Shown here piece after piece: positions 6,207 to 6,378 of a stretch of 6,378 nucleotides of DNA. This DNA comes from JBFELO01 sp041552055 (GTDB lineage: Bacteria > Acidobacteriota > Thermoanaerobaculia > Thermoanaerobaculales > Sulfomarinibacteraceae). Location of the stretch: positions 1-6,378 of the forward strand of contig JBFELO010000215.1 in NCBI GenBank assembly GCA_041552055.1, given 5' to 3'. How positions within the stretch are numbered: the first letter of the stretch is position 1; the number at the start of each line of letters is the position of its first letter. Both the position numbers and the translations under genes were made by a program. The notes under the pieces are model-generated. The model saw nothing but the letters and a program-made list of their open reading frames with translations, ran no database searches and was not told the origin of the DNA.

Positions 6207-6378
6207 CTACCACGGCAACGGCTCGCCGTTGGCGTGCAGGAACGAGCCCGACGTGTCGAGCGACAGCTCATCGATCCTCGCGATCAGCCCTGCCGCGGAC
6301 TCGGAGGGATCGATCAGGCCCTGGTGATCCGTCATGTCCGTCCGTACGAACCCGGGATGCAGGATCACCACCGCGACG
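6207..6378 (-). CDS. short-chain dehydrogenase/reductase, C-terminal fragment
   Basis: The last 56 residues and the TAG stop (6207-6209) of a gene that enters from the right edge. It was found by reading the minus strand directly. The sequence begins VAVVILHPGFVRTDM, which matches the 'HPGxVxTDM' segment that follows the active-site helix in classical SDR enzymes. It continues with DPSESAAGLIARIDEL, the usual C-terminal helix with 'xxSAxGL'. The tail SGSFLHANGEPLPW matches the 'G.F...G..lPW' ending of C-factor (CsgA)-like SDRs and close oxidoreductases. The Tyr-x-x-x-Lys catalytic motif and the Rossmann Gly motif lie outside the window, so substrate and cofactor preference cannot be judged. 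The gene is followed 52 bp later by the small secreted protein gene on the same strand. Confidence 0.85.
   Translation of the reverse strand, partial: VAVVILHPGFVRTDMTDHQGLIDPSESAAGLIARIDELSLDTSGSFLHANGEPLPW

Overview
The window is GC-rich (about two thirds G+C by eye) and densely coded, with 31-68 bp between the genes of the main cluster. It looks like bacterial chromosome from a heterotroph with many exported hydrolases. The upstream C-terminal tail ends in a form common in sulfatases and related proteins of Acidobacteriota and similar phyla, and the exported TPR protein and large M14 peptidase also fit that kind of genome. This placement is a guess from gene style; there is no rRNA or other phylogenetic marker.

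Layout. (1) Positions 1-80, plus strand: the last 25 codons of a gene, possibly a sulfatase or alkaline-phosphatase-type protein. (2) 81-313: a non-coding leader of 233 bp with two mutually exclusive inverted repeats. (3) 314-1588, plus strand: a 12-helix APC-superfamily amino-acid permease. (4) 1630-5424, minus strand, transcribed right to left: exported TPR protein, then exported M14 metallocarboxypeptidase-like protein, then membrane-anchored HSL-family (family IV) esterase. They are spaced by 68 and 31 bp, so probably one operon. It converges on the permease gene with only 41 bp between stop codons. (5) 5425-5638: a 214 bp intergenic stretch where the operon promoter should lie. (6) 5639-6154, minus strand: a small secreted protein of an uncharacterised family with a THYCSAGNQPR motif. 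(7) 6207 to the right edge, minus strand: the C-terminal 56 residues of a short-chain dehydrogenase/reductase resembling the C-factor (CsgA) group.

Working together (inference). Four consecutive minus-strand genes encode products with an export signal or membrane anchor. The peptidase and esterase would act on peptides and esters outside the cytoplasm, and the neighbouring permease could take up the released amino acids. No mobile element, CRISPR array, tRNA, rRNA, phage gene or recognisable defence system was seen. This is an ordinary metabolic region. The items most worth a second look are the structured leader before the permease, the GTCGTG-type inverted repeats before the peptidase gene, and the uncharacterised secreted protein.
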